From an uncultured Eubacteriales bacterium (GTDB lineage: Bacteria > Bacillota > Clostridia > Oscillospirales > Acutalibacteraceae), in the NCBI GenBank assembly GCA_934463035.1, contig CAKSIG010000005.1, forward strand, positions 33,991 to 97,990: a stretch of DNA of 64,000 nt, given 5' to 3'. Made by a program: the position numbers and the translations under genes. The notes under the pieces are model-generated. The model saw only the letters and a program-made list of their open reading frames with translations. It was not told where the DNA came from and made no database searches. Positions 33,321-41,737 of the stretch are shown piece by piece (the first letter of the stretch is position 1; every line of letters begins with the position of its first letter).

Positions 33321-33901
33321 AGACAAAAGAACTTATAACTGCGTTTGAGGCAGTCCTTTTTTCGGGCGGCGACCCGATAAGCATAGAAAGACTGTCGCAG
33401 GTTTTTGAAATAAAACCCGAAAAGACCGAATCTGTTTTAAAACTGCTTTCGGACAAGCTCGATAATGAAAACAGCGGCTTAAAGCTCGTTAGACTTGAAA
33501 ATATGTATCAGCTTGAAACGCGCGCTGAATACGCTCCGTACATCAAAAAGATGTTTGATATAAAGCGTAAAACGCCGCTTTCGCCTGCGGCGCTTGAAGT
33601 TTTGGCGGTCGTAGCATATAATCAGCCTGTCACAAAGGCGTTTATAGAGCAGGTGAGGGGAGTTGATTGTTCGGGCGTTGTGACCTCGCTTGTTGAAAAA
33701 AATCTTATAGAGGAGTGCGGAAGGCTTGAACTGCCCGGAAGACCGCTTTTGTACGGCACCACTAAAAACTTTTTGCGGTGCTTTGAATTAAGTGACCTGA
33801 GCGAATTGCCGAAGCTGCCTGAGTCAGGCGGAGAAGTAAACGATGTCGGCGAACAGCTCAGTATGTCGGACGATACCCAAGAAAGCAATACGGAAGAATA
33901 A
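33317..33901 (+). CDS. scpB: Segregation and condensation protein B
   Basis: A 194-residue partner of ScpA with two winged-helix domains. Recognisable segments are AFEAVLFSGGDPISIERL at the N-terminus and LAVVAYNQPVTKAFIEQVRGVD in the second half, plus GRPLLYGTTKNFL. The C-terminal tail is acidic and variable. The 4-bp overlap with scpA (ATGA) indicates coupled translation. Confidence 0.96.
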   Translation: MKTKELITAFEAVLFSGGDPISIERLSQVFEIKPEKTESVLKLLSDKLDNENSGLKLVRLENMYQLETRAEYAPYIKKMFDIKRKTPLSPAALEVLAVVAYNQPVTKAFIEQVRGVDCSGVVTSLVEKNLIEECGRLELPGRPLLYGTTKNFLRCFELSDLSELPKLPESGGEVNDVGEQLSMSDDTQESNTEE

Positions 33902-33940
33902 AAGCAAATTGATTTCGGATAATAAAAAGGGTGAGTTTTC

Positions 33941-34546
33941 TTGACCGCATTAATAATAGTTTTGGTTATTCTCTCGGTCTTGGCGGTTTTGTTGCTCCTG
34001 CCGATAGGCGTTAAATTTGATTTTGACGGACAGACTTTTTTTAAGGTGAAATATGCGGGAATTACGGTTTATAAACAGTCACCGCAAAAAGAAGAAAATG
34101 CAGAACCGCCGTCGGAAGAAAAAAGCGCTGCCGAGAATACCGAAAAGGAAAACTTTTTTTTAAGGCTAAAAAACAGGCTCGGTGTGACGGGCACAATAAA
34201 GGCGTTGTTCGGACTTGTTTCCGCGGTACTTTCAAAACTGAAAAAATTTTTAAGATATGTTTCATTTAAGGTACTTAAAATCAGCATTGCCGTCGGTTCG
34301 GATAATGCCGCCGCAACGGCAATCGAATACGGTTCGGTCTGTACCGCCGTTTATCCTGCGGTTTCAATTATCACCTCTGTTTCAAGGGTGAAATTTAAAC
34401 AGGTCGATATAAGAAGTGATTTTAATTCCGAAAGCACAACGTTCGTATGCTCGGCGGAACTGTCGGTTCCGCTTGTGTGCGGTATTGTGCTTGGCGTTGG
34501 GATTATGAAGGAAATATACCGTTTTAAAACGGAAAATAATCTCTAA
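33941..34546 (+). CDS. DUF2953-type membrane protein (sporulation-associated neighbourhood)
   Basis: A 201-residue protein with an N-terminal hydrophobic segment (IIVLVILSVLAVLLLLPIGV), a charged linker rich in Glu, and a C-terminal beta-rich region with a second hydrophobic stretch. Position between scpB and ytfJ and overall form match the DUF2953 family of sporulating Firmicutes. Starts with TTG 33941 after GGGTGAG. Function unknown. Confidence 0.72.
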   Translation: MTALIIVLVILSVLAVLLLLPIGVKFDFDGQTFFKVKYAGITVYKQSPQKEENAEPPSEEKSAAENTEKENFFLRLKNRLGVTGTIKALFGLVSAVLSKLKKFLRYVSFKVLKISIAVGSDNAAATAIEYGSVCTAVYPAVSIITSVSRVKFKQVDIRSDFNSESTTFVCSAELSVPLVCGIVLGVGIMKEIYRFKTENNL

Positions 34547-34571
34547 TAAAATTTAAGAACGGAGAAGAATT

Positions 34572-34949
34572 ATGAGCGAAAATAACATTAAAGGAATAAT
34601 GGACGTAACAATGGACAAGCTCCGCGCAATGGTCGACGCCGATACCATTATCGGCAGTCCTATAACCGTCGGTGAAGTAACCCTTTTGCCCGTGTCAAAG
34701 GTTTCGTTCGGTCTTGCTACGGGGGGCAGCGATTTTCCGAGCAAAAATCAATCGGAGCTTTTCGGCGGCGGCGGCGGTGCGGGAGTAACGATAAATCCCG
34801 TTGCTTTTATCGCGGTAAGCGGTCAGAATGTCCGTATGATGCCTGTTTATAACGAGCTTTCCGCCGTTGACAAGGCTATAAATATGGCTCCCGATGTTAT
34901 TGAGCGCGTAAAAGAGATAATGAATAAGGATAAAAAGGACAAAAAGTAA
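34572..34949 (+). CDS. ytfJ: Sporulation protein YtfJ (GerW family)
   Basis: A 125-residue protein with the family pattern IGSPITVGEVTLLPVSKVSFG, a glycine-rich loop FGGGGGAGVTINPVAFI and a terminal lysine-rich tail. In Bacillus the GerW/YtfJ protein is needed for proper spore germination. It lies in the conserved scpAB-DUF2953-ytfJ-dacF order, which supports the call and indicates a spore-forming host. Confidence 0.93.
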   Translation: MSENNIKGIMDVTMDKLRAMVDADTIIGSPITVGEVTLLPVSKVSFGLATGGSDFPSKNQSELFGGGGGAGVTINPVAFIAVSGQNVRMMPVYNELSAVDKAINMAPDVIERVKEIMNKDKKDKK

Positions 34950-34993
34950 TACATTAACGCCGCCTTTAATAAATTTAAAAAGGTGATGCGTTG

Positions 34994-36109
34994 ATGAAAA
35001 GAATTATTTGCGTTTTGTTTGCCGCGGTCCTTCTGTGCGCCGAATTCTGCTTTACCGCGTTTGGAATTTCGGCGGCGGCTTACGCCATAATTAACGGCGA
35101 TAACGGCGAACTGATTGAGTCCTCAAATGGCGACCTGCAACTTCCTATGGCGAGCACAACCAAGATAATGACTGCTCTGCTTTTATGCGAACACGGCGAT
35201 TTTGACAGGGAAATAACCGTAAGCGCCGATATGCTTAAAGTGGAGGGCTCTTCTATGGGATTGCTCGCGGGTGATAAGGTCACATTGCACGATCTGCTCT
35301 ACGGTATGATGTTGGCGTCAGGCAACGACGCCGCAAATGTCACAGCGATAACAATAGGCGGTTCGGTTGACGGCTTTGTTGAAATGATGAATAAACGCGC
35401 CGAGGAAATGGGACTGAAAAATACCCATTTTGTTACCCCGTCTGGCCTTGATGCCGACGGGCATTACACAACAGCCAAAGAACTTGCGGTAATAGCGATG
35501 AACGCTATGAAAAACGAGGAATTTGCGAAAGCGGCTTCCTCTCCGTCCGCAGTTTTGAATTACGGAAATCCGCCGTATCGGCGCTCGCTTTCCAATCATA
35601 ACCGACTGCTTAAATATTTTGACGGTGCAGTCGGCGTCAAAACGGGATTTACCAAAAAATCAGGCAGGTGCCTTGTGTCCGCCGCAAAACGCGACGGCAA
35701 GTTTGTTATAGCCGTCACCCTTAACGATCCTAACGATTGGAAGGATCACGAACAACTCCTTGAAAGCGGACTTAATGCTATACATCAAACGGATTATAAG
35801 TATGACGGGGAACTGCGCGTTCCCGTGATAAACGGAAAGAGCAAGGAATTAAAAATAGAACTTGAACCGTACACCGTAAATACCGTAAGCGATACGGAAA
35901 TAAGCGGGCGGGTCAAGCTGCCCGAATTTATCTATGCACCCGTTAAAAGCGGCGATGTTATAGGCGAAATCGAATATTTCAGCGGGGATACCGCTGTCGG
36001 GAGGTCCGATATAATTTCCGGCTGCGATATTGATATTAAAATACAAAAGAAAAACCCATTAAAAGAGATAACTTTAAATTTTTTAACTATATTGAAAAGT
36101 ATACAGTAG
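34994..36109 (+). CDS. dacF: D-alanyl-D-alanine carboxypeptidase, DacF-like
   Basis: A 371-residue secreted penicillin-binding protein of family S11. Signal peptide (1-23), then the three active-site motifs: S-x-x-K in MASTTKIMTALL (about residue 48), SGNDAAN and VKTGFTKKSG. A C-terminal beta domain follows. It trims D-Ala from peptidoglycan stem peptides; next to ytfJ, a role in spore cortex crosslinking is likely. ATG 34994 follows AAGGTG; the TTG one codon earlier is not needed. Confidence 0.92.
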   Translation: MKRIICVLFAAVLLCAEFCFTAFGISAAAYAIINGDNGELIESSNGDLQLPMASTTKIMTALLLCEHGDFDREITVSADMLKVEGSSMGLLAGDKVTLHDLLYGMMLASGNDAANVTAITIGGSVDGFVEMMNKRAEEMGLKNTHFVTPSGLDADGHYTTAKELAVIAMNAMKNEEFAKAASSPSAVLNYGNPPYRRSLSNHNRLLKYFDGAVGVKTGFTKKSGRCLVSAAKRDGKFVIAVTLNDPNDWKDHEQLLESGLNAIHQTDYKYDGELRVPVINGKSKELKIELEPYTVNTVSDTEISGRVKLPEFIYAPVKSGDVIGEIEYFSGDTAVGRSDIISGCDIDIKIQKKNPLKEITLNFLTILKSIQ

Positions 36110-36118
36110 GAGACAGGA

Positions 36119-36832
36119 ATGAAGGATAATAAAATACGTCTGCAAAAGCACCTTTCCGAGTGCGGCGTGGCGTCAAGAAGAAAAGCCGAGGAGCTTATAA
36201 GCGGCGGCAAGGTAAAGGTAAACGGACATATAGCGTCGCTCGGCGACAAGGTTGACCCCAAGCGCGATAAGGTTACCGTAAGAGGAAAGAACGTGGTTTG
36301 CGTAAACGAAAAGGTTTACATAATGCTGCACAAACCGCGCGGATTTGTTACAACTATGCACGATGAAAAGGATCGCCGCTGTGTCAGCGAGTTGGTTGCC
36401 GACGTCGGCGTTAAGGTGTTCCCCGTCGGCAGGCTCGACCGCAATTCGGAGGGTCTGCTTATAATGACTAACGACGGCGAGTTTGCCAACAACCTCACCC
36501 ACCCGTCAAAGCAGGTCAAAAAGACCTACCGTGTTACGGTAAAAGGCGAGGTTACCGATGAAAAACTGATAAAGCTGCGCGAGGGTATAGTGCTTGACGG
36601 CAGAAAGACCCTGCCGTGCGATTGCTTTGTCGCCGAGAGAAAGAGTGACAGAACCGTTCTTATTTTCATAATAAGCGAGGGCAGAAACCGTCAGATACGC
36701 CGTATGTGCGAGGCGGTCGATATAGACGTTATACGCCTTAAAAGAACCGAAATATCGGGCGTTAAGCTCGGTATGCTGCCGCAGGGCAAATGGCGCCCGC
36801 TTAATGAAAAAGAAATGCGGAGGTTGAGCTGA
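36119..36832 (+). CDS. rluB: 23S rRNA pseudouridine synthase RluB-like
   Basis: A 237-residue enzyme with an N-terminal S4 RNA-binding domain (LQKHLSECGVASRRKAEELI) and the pseudouridine-synthase catalytic segment FPVGRLDRNSEGLLIMTNDGE, whose Asp is the nucleophile, then GRNRQIRRM. It modifies uridines in large-subunit rRNA. It follows dacF after 9 bp. RluB versus RluE/RsuA target specificity is not settled by sequence reading. Confidence 0.93.
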   Translation: MKDNKIRLQKHLSECGVASRRKAEELISGGKVKVNGHIASLGDKVDPKRDKVTVRGKNVVCVNEKVYIMLHKPRGFVTTMHDEKDRRCVSELVADVGVKVFPVGRLDRNSEGLLIMTNDGEFANNLTHPSKQVKKTYRVTVKGEVTDEKLIKLREGIVLDGRKTLPCDCFVAERKSDRTVLIFIISEGRNRQIRRMCEAVDIDVIRLKRTEISGVKLGMLPQGKWRPLNEKEMRRLS

Positions 36833-36834
36833 AA

Positions 36835-37209
36835 ATGATAACTCTCGCTCCTGTTAAAGACAGAAAGGCGGTTAAAGACCTTTTCACCGAAAACGGTTTA
36901 AAATTCGGCGAATGTTCGCAGTGCGTTGCGGCAAAATGCGGTGAAAGCACAGAGGGTTATTGCCTTTTTGACATGACGGCGGACAAAATGATAATTAAAC
37001 TTATCGTTCCCGAAGAAGACATAATGCTTGCGGACGGTATACTCCGCAGTACGCTGCACGTCGGCACCGAAAGAAGCATTATGAACGCGTTTTATGAAAA
37101 CACCGTAAGCGAAAAGCTGTTGAATAAATTGGGTTTCATAAAAAATGCAGACGAAAAAACAATAGATACAGACAAACTTTTTGAAGGCTGTCAATGCTGT
37201 AAAAAGTAA
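36835..37209 (+). CDS. Small cysteine-rich protein of unknown function
   Basis: A 124-residue protein starting 2 bp after rluB, so co-transcribed. It has Cys pairs at both ends (GECSQCVAAKCGES, C-terminal CQCCKK) that could bind a metal. The middle (LADGILRSTLHVGTERSI, then LLNKLGFIKN) has the flavour of a GNAT acetyltransferase end, but a complete acetyl-CoA motif is not visible. Not assignable to a function. Confidence 0.65.
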   Translation: MITLAPVKDRKAVKDLFTENGLKFGECSQCVAAKCGESTEGYCLFDMTADKMIIKLIVPEEDIMLADGILRSTLHVGTERSIMNAFYENTVSEKLLNKLGFIKNADEKTIDTDKLFEGCQCCKK

Positions 37210-37242
37210 TAAATCCACCCGTAAAAACGGGTGGATTTATTA
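37208..37242. terminator. Bidirectional terminator between the dacF-rluB run and mnmG
   Basis: Perfect 15-bp stem AATAAATCCACCCGT/ACGGGTGGATTTATT. It overlaps the end of the plus-strand gene and the stop codon of mnmG on the minus strand. Confidence 0.82.
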
Positions 37243-39108
37243 CTTTGAAAGATAAATTATAAGCACCGAAACATCGGCGGGACTGACTCCCGAAATGCGC
37301 GAAGCCTGTCCTATATTTTTCGGGCGTATTTTGCAGAGCTTTTCAACCGCTTCAAGCCTCAAACCGTATACGTCATTGTAATCAATATCGTCAGGTATCA
37401 GTTTGTTTTCAAGCCGCAGCATTTCGTCTACCTGAGCCTGTTGGCGCGTGATGTAACCCTCATATTTGATTTCAGTCTCAACCTTTTCACGTATACTGCG
37501 TTCAAGCTCGGGTCTGTCTGGATCGAACGGGGACAGCATATCATAGCCTAACTGCGGGCGCTTAATAAGGTCTGAAAGCCGCATACCCGTACTCATAGGC
37601 GCGGTTCCCGCTTTTTCAAGCAGTTCGTTAAGCTCCTTGCTCGGTGCTATAAACGTGCTTTTCGTGCGGGCGATCTCGTCTTCCTTTTTGCGCCTGCGTT
37701 CGGTAAATTCCGCATATTCCTCATCATCAATAAGACCTATCGAATGTCCTGTCGGCATTAACCGCTCGTCAGCATTGTCTTGCCTTAATAACAGGCGGTA
37801 TTCGCTCCTTGAAGTCATCATTCGGTAGGGGTCGGAACAGCCCTTTGTAACAAGGTCGTCAATAAGCGTGCCTATGTATGATGACGCACGCGAAAGAATG
37901 AGCGGAGGCTGACCTTTTATCTTCATTGCGGCGTTTATTCCCGCAATAAGACCCTGCGCCGCCGCCTCCTCGTATCCCGAGGAGCCGTTAAACTGCCCCG
38001 CTCCGAACAACCCCGAACATTGCTTTATTTCAAGCGACGCGTCAAGCGCCAACGGGTCTATACAGTCATACTCGATAGCATAGGCGTTGCGCATTATTTT
38101 TACGTTTTCAAGACCCTTTATGGTGCGGTAAAACTGTATCTGAACCTCCTCGGGCAGGGAGGAGGACATTCCCTGTAAATACATTTCCTCGGTGTTTTCG
38201 CCGCACGGTTCAATGAATAGTTGATGTCTCTTTTTGTCCGCAAATCTGACTATTTTGTCTTCAATGCTCGGACAATATCTCGGTCCCACACCGTGAATTA
38301 CGCCCGAATAGAGCGGCGAGCGGTGCAGATTTTCGGTTATGACACGCTTTGTTTCGTCATTAGTGTAGGCTATGTGACAGACTACTTGGTTTACGGGCGC
38401 TGTCTTGGTTGAATAGCTGAACGGTGTTACCGTTTCATCGCCCGCCTGAACTTCAAGGACGCTGTAATCAATACTGTCCCTTGCAACTCTTGCGGGAGTG
38501 CCCGTTTTAAATCTTCTCAGCGGCAGACCGAGGCTTTTAAGCGACTCTGAAAGAGATGTGGCAGGAAAGTTGCCGTCGGGTCCGCTTGCATAGTTCACTT
38601 CGCCGACGTAAACGCGGCCACCCAAAAATGTGCCTGTCGCCAGAATTACCGCGGAACAGCAATAATCGGCGCCGAGCTTGGTTATGCAATGCCAGCCGTC
38701 GCCGCGTTTCTCAACCGACACGATTTCAGCCTGTTTAACATCAAGATTTTTTTGCTTTTCAACGGTGTGTTTCATATAACCGCTGTAATTTCTGCGGTCT
38801 ATCTGCGCGCGCAACGAATGAACCGCAGGACCCTTGCCGAGATTGAGCATACGGCTTTGCAGGGTGTTTTTATCCGTCGCCTTGCCCATTTCTCCGCCCA
38901 ATGCGTCGATCTCGCGGACAAGGTGACCCTTAGCTGTTCCGCCTATTGACGGGTTGCAGGGCATATTCCCGACCCAATCAAGGCTTATTGTGAACATAAC
39001 TGTTTTGCAGTTCAGCCGAGCCGCCGCAAGACCTGCTTCAATTCCCGCGTGGCCGCCGCCTATAACGGCAACGTCATAGCTTTCGGCTTTATAGGTTTTA
39101 ATATCCAA
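37240..39108 (-). CDS. mnmG: tRNA uridine-5-carboxymethylaminomethyl modification enzyme MnmG (GidA)
   Basis: A 622-residue flavoprotein of normal length that with MnmE modifies the wobble uridine of several tRNAs. FAD-binding VIGGGHAGIEAGLAAARL at the N-terminus, the family segments GNMPCNPSIGGTAKGHLVREIDALGG and GLFGAGQFNGSSGYEEAAAQG, and the C-terminal helical domain are present. It follows a DnaC-like ATPase gene after 19 bp on the same strand. mnmE is not in the window. Confidence 0.97.
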   Translation of the reverse strand: MDIKTYKAESYDVAVIGGGHAGIEAGLAAARLNCKTVMFTISLDWVGNMPCNPSIGGTAKGHLVREIDALGGEMGKATDKNTLQSRMLNLGKGPAVHSLRAQIDRRNYSGYMKHTVEKQKNLDVKQAEIVSVEKRGDGWHCITKLGADYCCSAVILATGTFLGGRVYVGEVNYASGPDGNFPATSLSESLKSLGLPLRRFKTGTPARVARDSIDYSVLEVQAGDETVTPFSYSTKTAPVNQVVCHIAYTNDETKRVITENLHRSPLYSGVIHGVGPRYCPSIEDKIVRFADKKRHQLFIEPCGENTEEMYLQGMSSSLPEEVQIQFYRTIKGLENVKIMRNAYAIEYDCIDPLALDASLEIKQCSGLFGAGQFNGSSGYEEAAAQGLIAGINAAMKIKGQPPLILSRASSYIGTLIDDLVTKGCSDPYRMMTSRSEYRLLLRQDNADERLMPTGHSIGLIDDEEYAEFTERRRKKEDEIARTKSTFIAPSKELNELLEKAGTAPMSTGMRLSDLIKRPQLGYDMLSPFDPDRPELERSIREKVETEIKYEGYITRQQAQVDEMLRLENKLIPDDIDYNDVYGLRLEAVEKLCKIRPKNIGQASRISGVSPADVSVLIIYLSK

Positions 39109-39127
39109 AAAATTACCTTCCTTATTA

Positions 39128-40075
39128 TCACATTACCGACTTCTGCTGACGTATATCCTTGCCGAGGAAAAGGCGCGCGTCAAAACTGCCTATAAGGCGC
39201 GATGATAAGCGTGCGGTGTAGCGCTGTTCTATTTCTTTCATAGAAAGATTTGTGCTGATGACGGTAGGCTTTTTCGACATTATACGGGTGTTTACCGTAT
39301 TGCACAAAAACGCCTTGCTGAAAGGGGTAGAGAACTCTGCACCCAAATCGTCAATAACAAGCAGGTCGCAGTTGAGAATGTCTTCCGAGATACCCGCGTT
39401 TTGGTTTGAAAATTTTTCCTTTTCGGCGGCAGAACTTAAATTTTCAGCCGAGCCGTATATCGGATTGTATCCCTTCTCGATTACAGCCGAAACTATCGCA
39501 AGCGAAAGATGGGTCTTCCCGAGCCCTGCCGAGCCCATAAATAAGAGATTTCCCGCAGTTTTCGGGTCGAAATTCATAGCATATTCCAAACACGTTTTGT
39601 ATATCGCTGTCATACGCCGTTTGGGGTTGTTTCCGTTTTTATCGTTTGACGAGGAATAGAACTTTAAATCAAAATTGTCAAACCGACATTCGTTAAGCGG
39701 CATATCCTTTGAAAATTCAGCGGCGGTTATCTCGCTTGCTGATTTTTTTACACATGAGCAGATTTTTCCGTTTACGTAGCCTGTATCGCTGCACAGCCGA
39801 CAGTCATAATGCAGTTCGCCTACGCCTGCTTCGGCAAGCAAAACCTTTTTTTCAAGGGCAAGCGCTTGGGACTTTTCTCTCAATTCCTTAAATTTTTCGG
39901 CGTTGCCTAAAACAAGTAACGAGCCGATGCCCGAAAGCTCCCTGTCAATTTCCGCAAGACGGGGATTTGACGAATAAGCCGCCGAGCGTAGGGTCTCGTA
40001 TGTACGTTGGTTTTCCGATAAACGCTGCTTTTTTAATTCAAACGCCTTTTTATAGGCTTCCTCTTTGGTTATCAT
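39128..40075 (-). CDS. dnaC: DnaC/DnaI-like helicase-loader ATPase
   Basis: A 315-residue AAA+ protein. An N-terminal part with Cys pairs (CRLCSDTGYVNGKICSC) is followed by the ATPase domain: Walker A GSAGLGKTHLSLA, Walker B LLVIDDLGAE and sensor region PTVISTNLS. Such proteins load the replicative helicase; the DnaD-domain gene directly upstream (9-bp gap) supports a primosome role. DnaC and DnaI cannot be separated by eye; the symbol follows the general family name. Confidence 0.9.
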   Translation of the reverse strand: MITKEEAYKKAFELKKQRLSENQRTYETLRSAAYSSNPRLAEIDRELSGIGSLLVLGNAEKFKELREKSQALALEKKVLLAEAGVGELHYDCRLCSDTGYVNGKICSCVKKSASEITAAEFSKDMPLNECRFDNFDLKFYSSSNDKNGNNPKRRMTAIYKTCLEYAMNFDPKTAGNLLFMGSAGLGKTHLSLAIVSAVIEKGYNPIYGSAENLSSAAEKEKFSNQNAGISEDILNCDLLVIDDLGAEFSTPFSKAFLCNTVNTRIMSKKPTVISTNLSMKEIEQRYTARLSSRLIGSFDARLFLGKDIRQQKSVM

Positions 40076-40084
40076 TTTTATTAA

Positions 40085-41005
40085 TCAGTCCTTTGAATTA
40101 AGCATCTTTTCAAACAAATCAAGGTCGTATGCGGCATAGCCGTCTTCGTTCTTTAAATCGGGTTTTTCAGCCGCTTCAATGTCTTTCGGAGTTTTGTATC
40201 CCTTTTCGTGCCAATTCTCTATTATTTTTGCGACATAAGGCATAGAAAATTTTGATTTTGCGTCAACGCACGCGTCATAAGCACAGCGCAGCAGCTCCTT
40301 TGATATGTGCCATTCGGCTGTCCATTTATATGCAAGCTCCTGCTCCTTTTTGCTCGGCATACGCTTGTCTATACCGAATGCCGACTGAACTATGCTCCAA
40401 GCCTGTCCCGTTTCGGCAAGGCGGTTAAGCTCCGCGTCGGCAACCGCCACATCGGTAACGCCCCTGTTTATCCAATCAACCGCAGTTGATTCAATAAAAC
40501 GTATATTCGCGCGGTTGTGGCTCACCGCAAACTGAACTATCATCAGTATAAGAGAAACGTCAAGCCCCTCGTCGTCATAAAGCCAGACAAGCGTTCGTAT
40601 TTCGTTCGTTTTAAGGCTTCTGCCGAACTTTATTTGCGTTTCCTGTAAAAGATATTTGATTTTCGGGTCCTCGTTGCCGCGCTTTGCAATGTCGCTTCGT
40701 GTAGGTTTTTCCGATTTTGCCGTAACGGTTTTTGCGTTATCTGTAACCGCCGATTGAATATCACCCGATTTCGGGAGCAAAATACCCGTGTCCGCCCAAT
40801 AAAGCAGAGCCTCTTTAACGTCGTATTCGCCGACACCCGTTCCCGAAACAATATCTTCAACAGACAGTTCCTCAGACATATTTTTAAACATAAACAGAAT
40901 AACTTTTATGTGGTCGCCCTTTGCGAGCTTTAAGTGCTTGTCGGCGATTGCGCTCGGAACGGTAAAAACCGCAGAAAACGCAGTCGGATTTATGTAGTAG
41001 TCCAT
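40085..41005 (-). CDS. dnaD: DnaD-domain replication initiation protein
   Basis: A 306-residue protein with a winged-helix-like N-terminal domain (about 1-90) and two DnaD/DnaB C-terminal modules in which the motif Y-x-x-x-x-W form is visible (YKWTAEWHISKELLRCAYDAC and YVAKIIENWHEKGYKT). ATG 41003-41005 has a GAGGTG site; the longer frame adds an implausible hydrophobic segment. In Firmicutes, DnaD and DnaI act with DnaB to load the helicase at origins and at stalled forks. Confidence 0.9.
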   Translation of the reverse strand: MDYYINPTAFSAVFTVPSAIADKHLKLAKGDHIKVILFMFKNMSEELSVEDIVSGTGVGEYDVKEALLYWADTGILLPKSGDIQSAVTDNAKTVTAKSEKPTRSDIAKRGNEDPKIKYLLQETQIKFGRSLKTNEIRTLVWLYDDEGLDVSLILMIVQFAVSHNRANIRFIESTAVDWINRGVTDVAVADAELNRLAETGQAWSIVQSAFGIDKRMPSKKEQELAYKWTAEWHISKELLRCAYDACVDAKSKFSMPYVAKIIENWHEKGYKTPKDIEAAEKPDLKNEDGYAAYDLDLFEKMLNSKD

Positions 41006-41094
41006 TACCGCACCTCGAAAATCAAAAATAAACTCAATTACAATCATTATAACAATTTCAAAGGGTGTTGTAAATAGAAAATAACTCATTTCCC

Positions 41095-41123
41095 TTGAAT
41101 AAATTAAAAAACTGTGATACTAT
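41095..41123 (+). promoter_or_regulatory. pth-mfd promoter
   Basis: TTGAAT (41095-41100), a 17-bp spacer and TACTAT (41118-41123). Confidence 0.75.
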
Positions 41124-41140
41124 ATCAATCGGTGAACATT

Positions 41141-41734
41141 ATGATTTTTAAAGGAAAAGAAAGGCTTGAACGCTGGCTTGTTGTGGGGCTCGGCAATCCC
41201 GGTATGCAGTATGAGAATACAAGGCACAACGCGGGCTTTGCCGCGGCAGATAGGTTTGCGGAGCGCAACGGCGCGCAGTTTAATAAAAATAAACATTCCG
41301 CGCTGTTCGGCGAGTGCAGTGTCGGCGGTAAGCGGGTAATAATTGCAAAACCTCAGACATATATGAACCTTTCGGGTAAAGCGGTAAGCGAGTTATGCGC
41401 CTTTTACAAAATTCCGAGCGACAGGGTAATAGTTATGTTTGACGATATATCGCTTGACGTCGGAAGGCTTCGGGTAAGGCGAAAGGGAAGCCACGGCGGT
41501 CATAACGGAATGAAGGATATTATTGAGCTTATGGGAACCGAGGATATACCGAGGGTGAAGATAGGCGTGGGCGCAAAGCCCAACCCCGAATATGACCTTA
41601 AAGATTGGGTCTTAGGGAAATTTCCTGCCGAGCAACGCGCAGATTTCGCTGACGCCGCCGAAAGGGCGGCAAAGGCGGCGGAAGAAATAATCAACCGAGG
41701 ACCTGACTCCGCAATGAATAAATATAACGGTTAG
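41141..41734 (+). CDS. pth: Peptidyl-tRNA hydrolase
   Basis: A 197-residue enzyme that frees tRNAs from peptidyl-tRNA released by stalled ribosomes. Conserved motifs are WLVVGLGNPGMQYENTRHNAGF, with the catalytic His in RHN, QTYMNLSGKAV, VMFDDISLDVG and GSHGGHNGMKDI. The start ATG 41141 lies behind GGTGA; the frame is open nine codons upstream but that part lies in the promoter. mfd follows after only 3 bp, a common clostridial arrangement. Confidence 0.95.
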   Translation: MIFKGKERLERWLVVGLGNPGMQYENTRHNAGFAAADRFAERNGAQFNKNKHSALFGECSVGGKRVIIAKPQTYMNLSGKAVSELCAFYKIPSDRVIVMFDDISLDVGRLRVRRKGSHGGHNGMKDIIELMGTEDIPRVKIGVGAKPNPEYDLKDWVLGKFPAEQRADFADAAERAAKAAEEIINRGPDSAMNKYNG

Positions 41735-41737
41735 CTT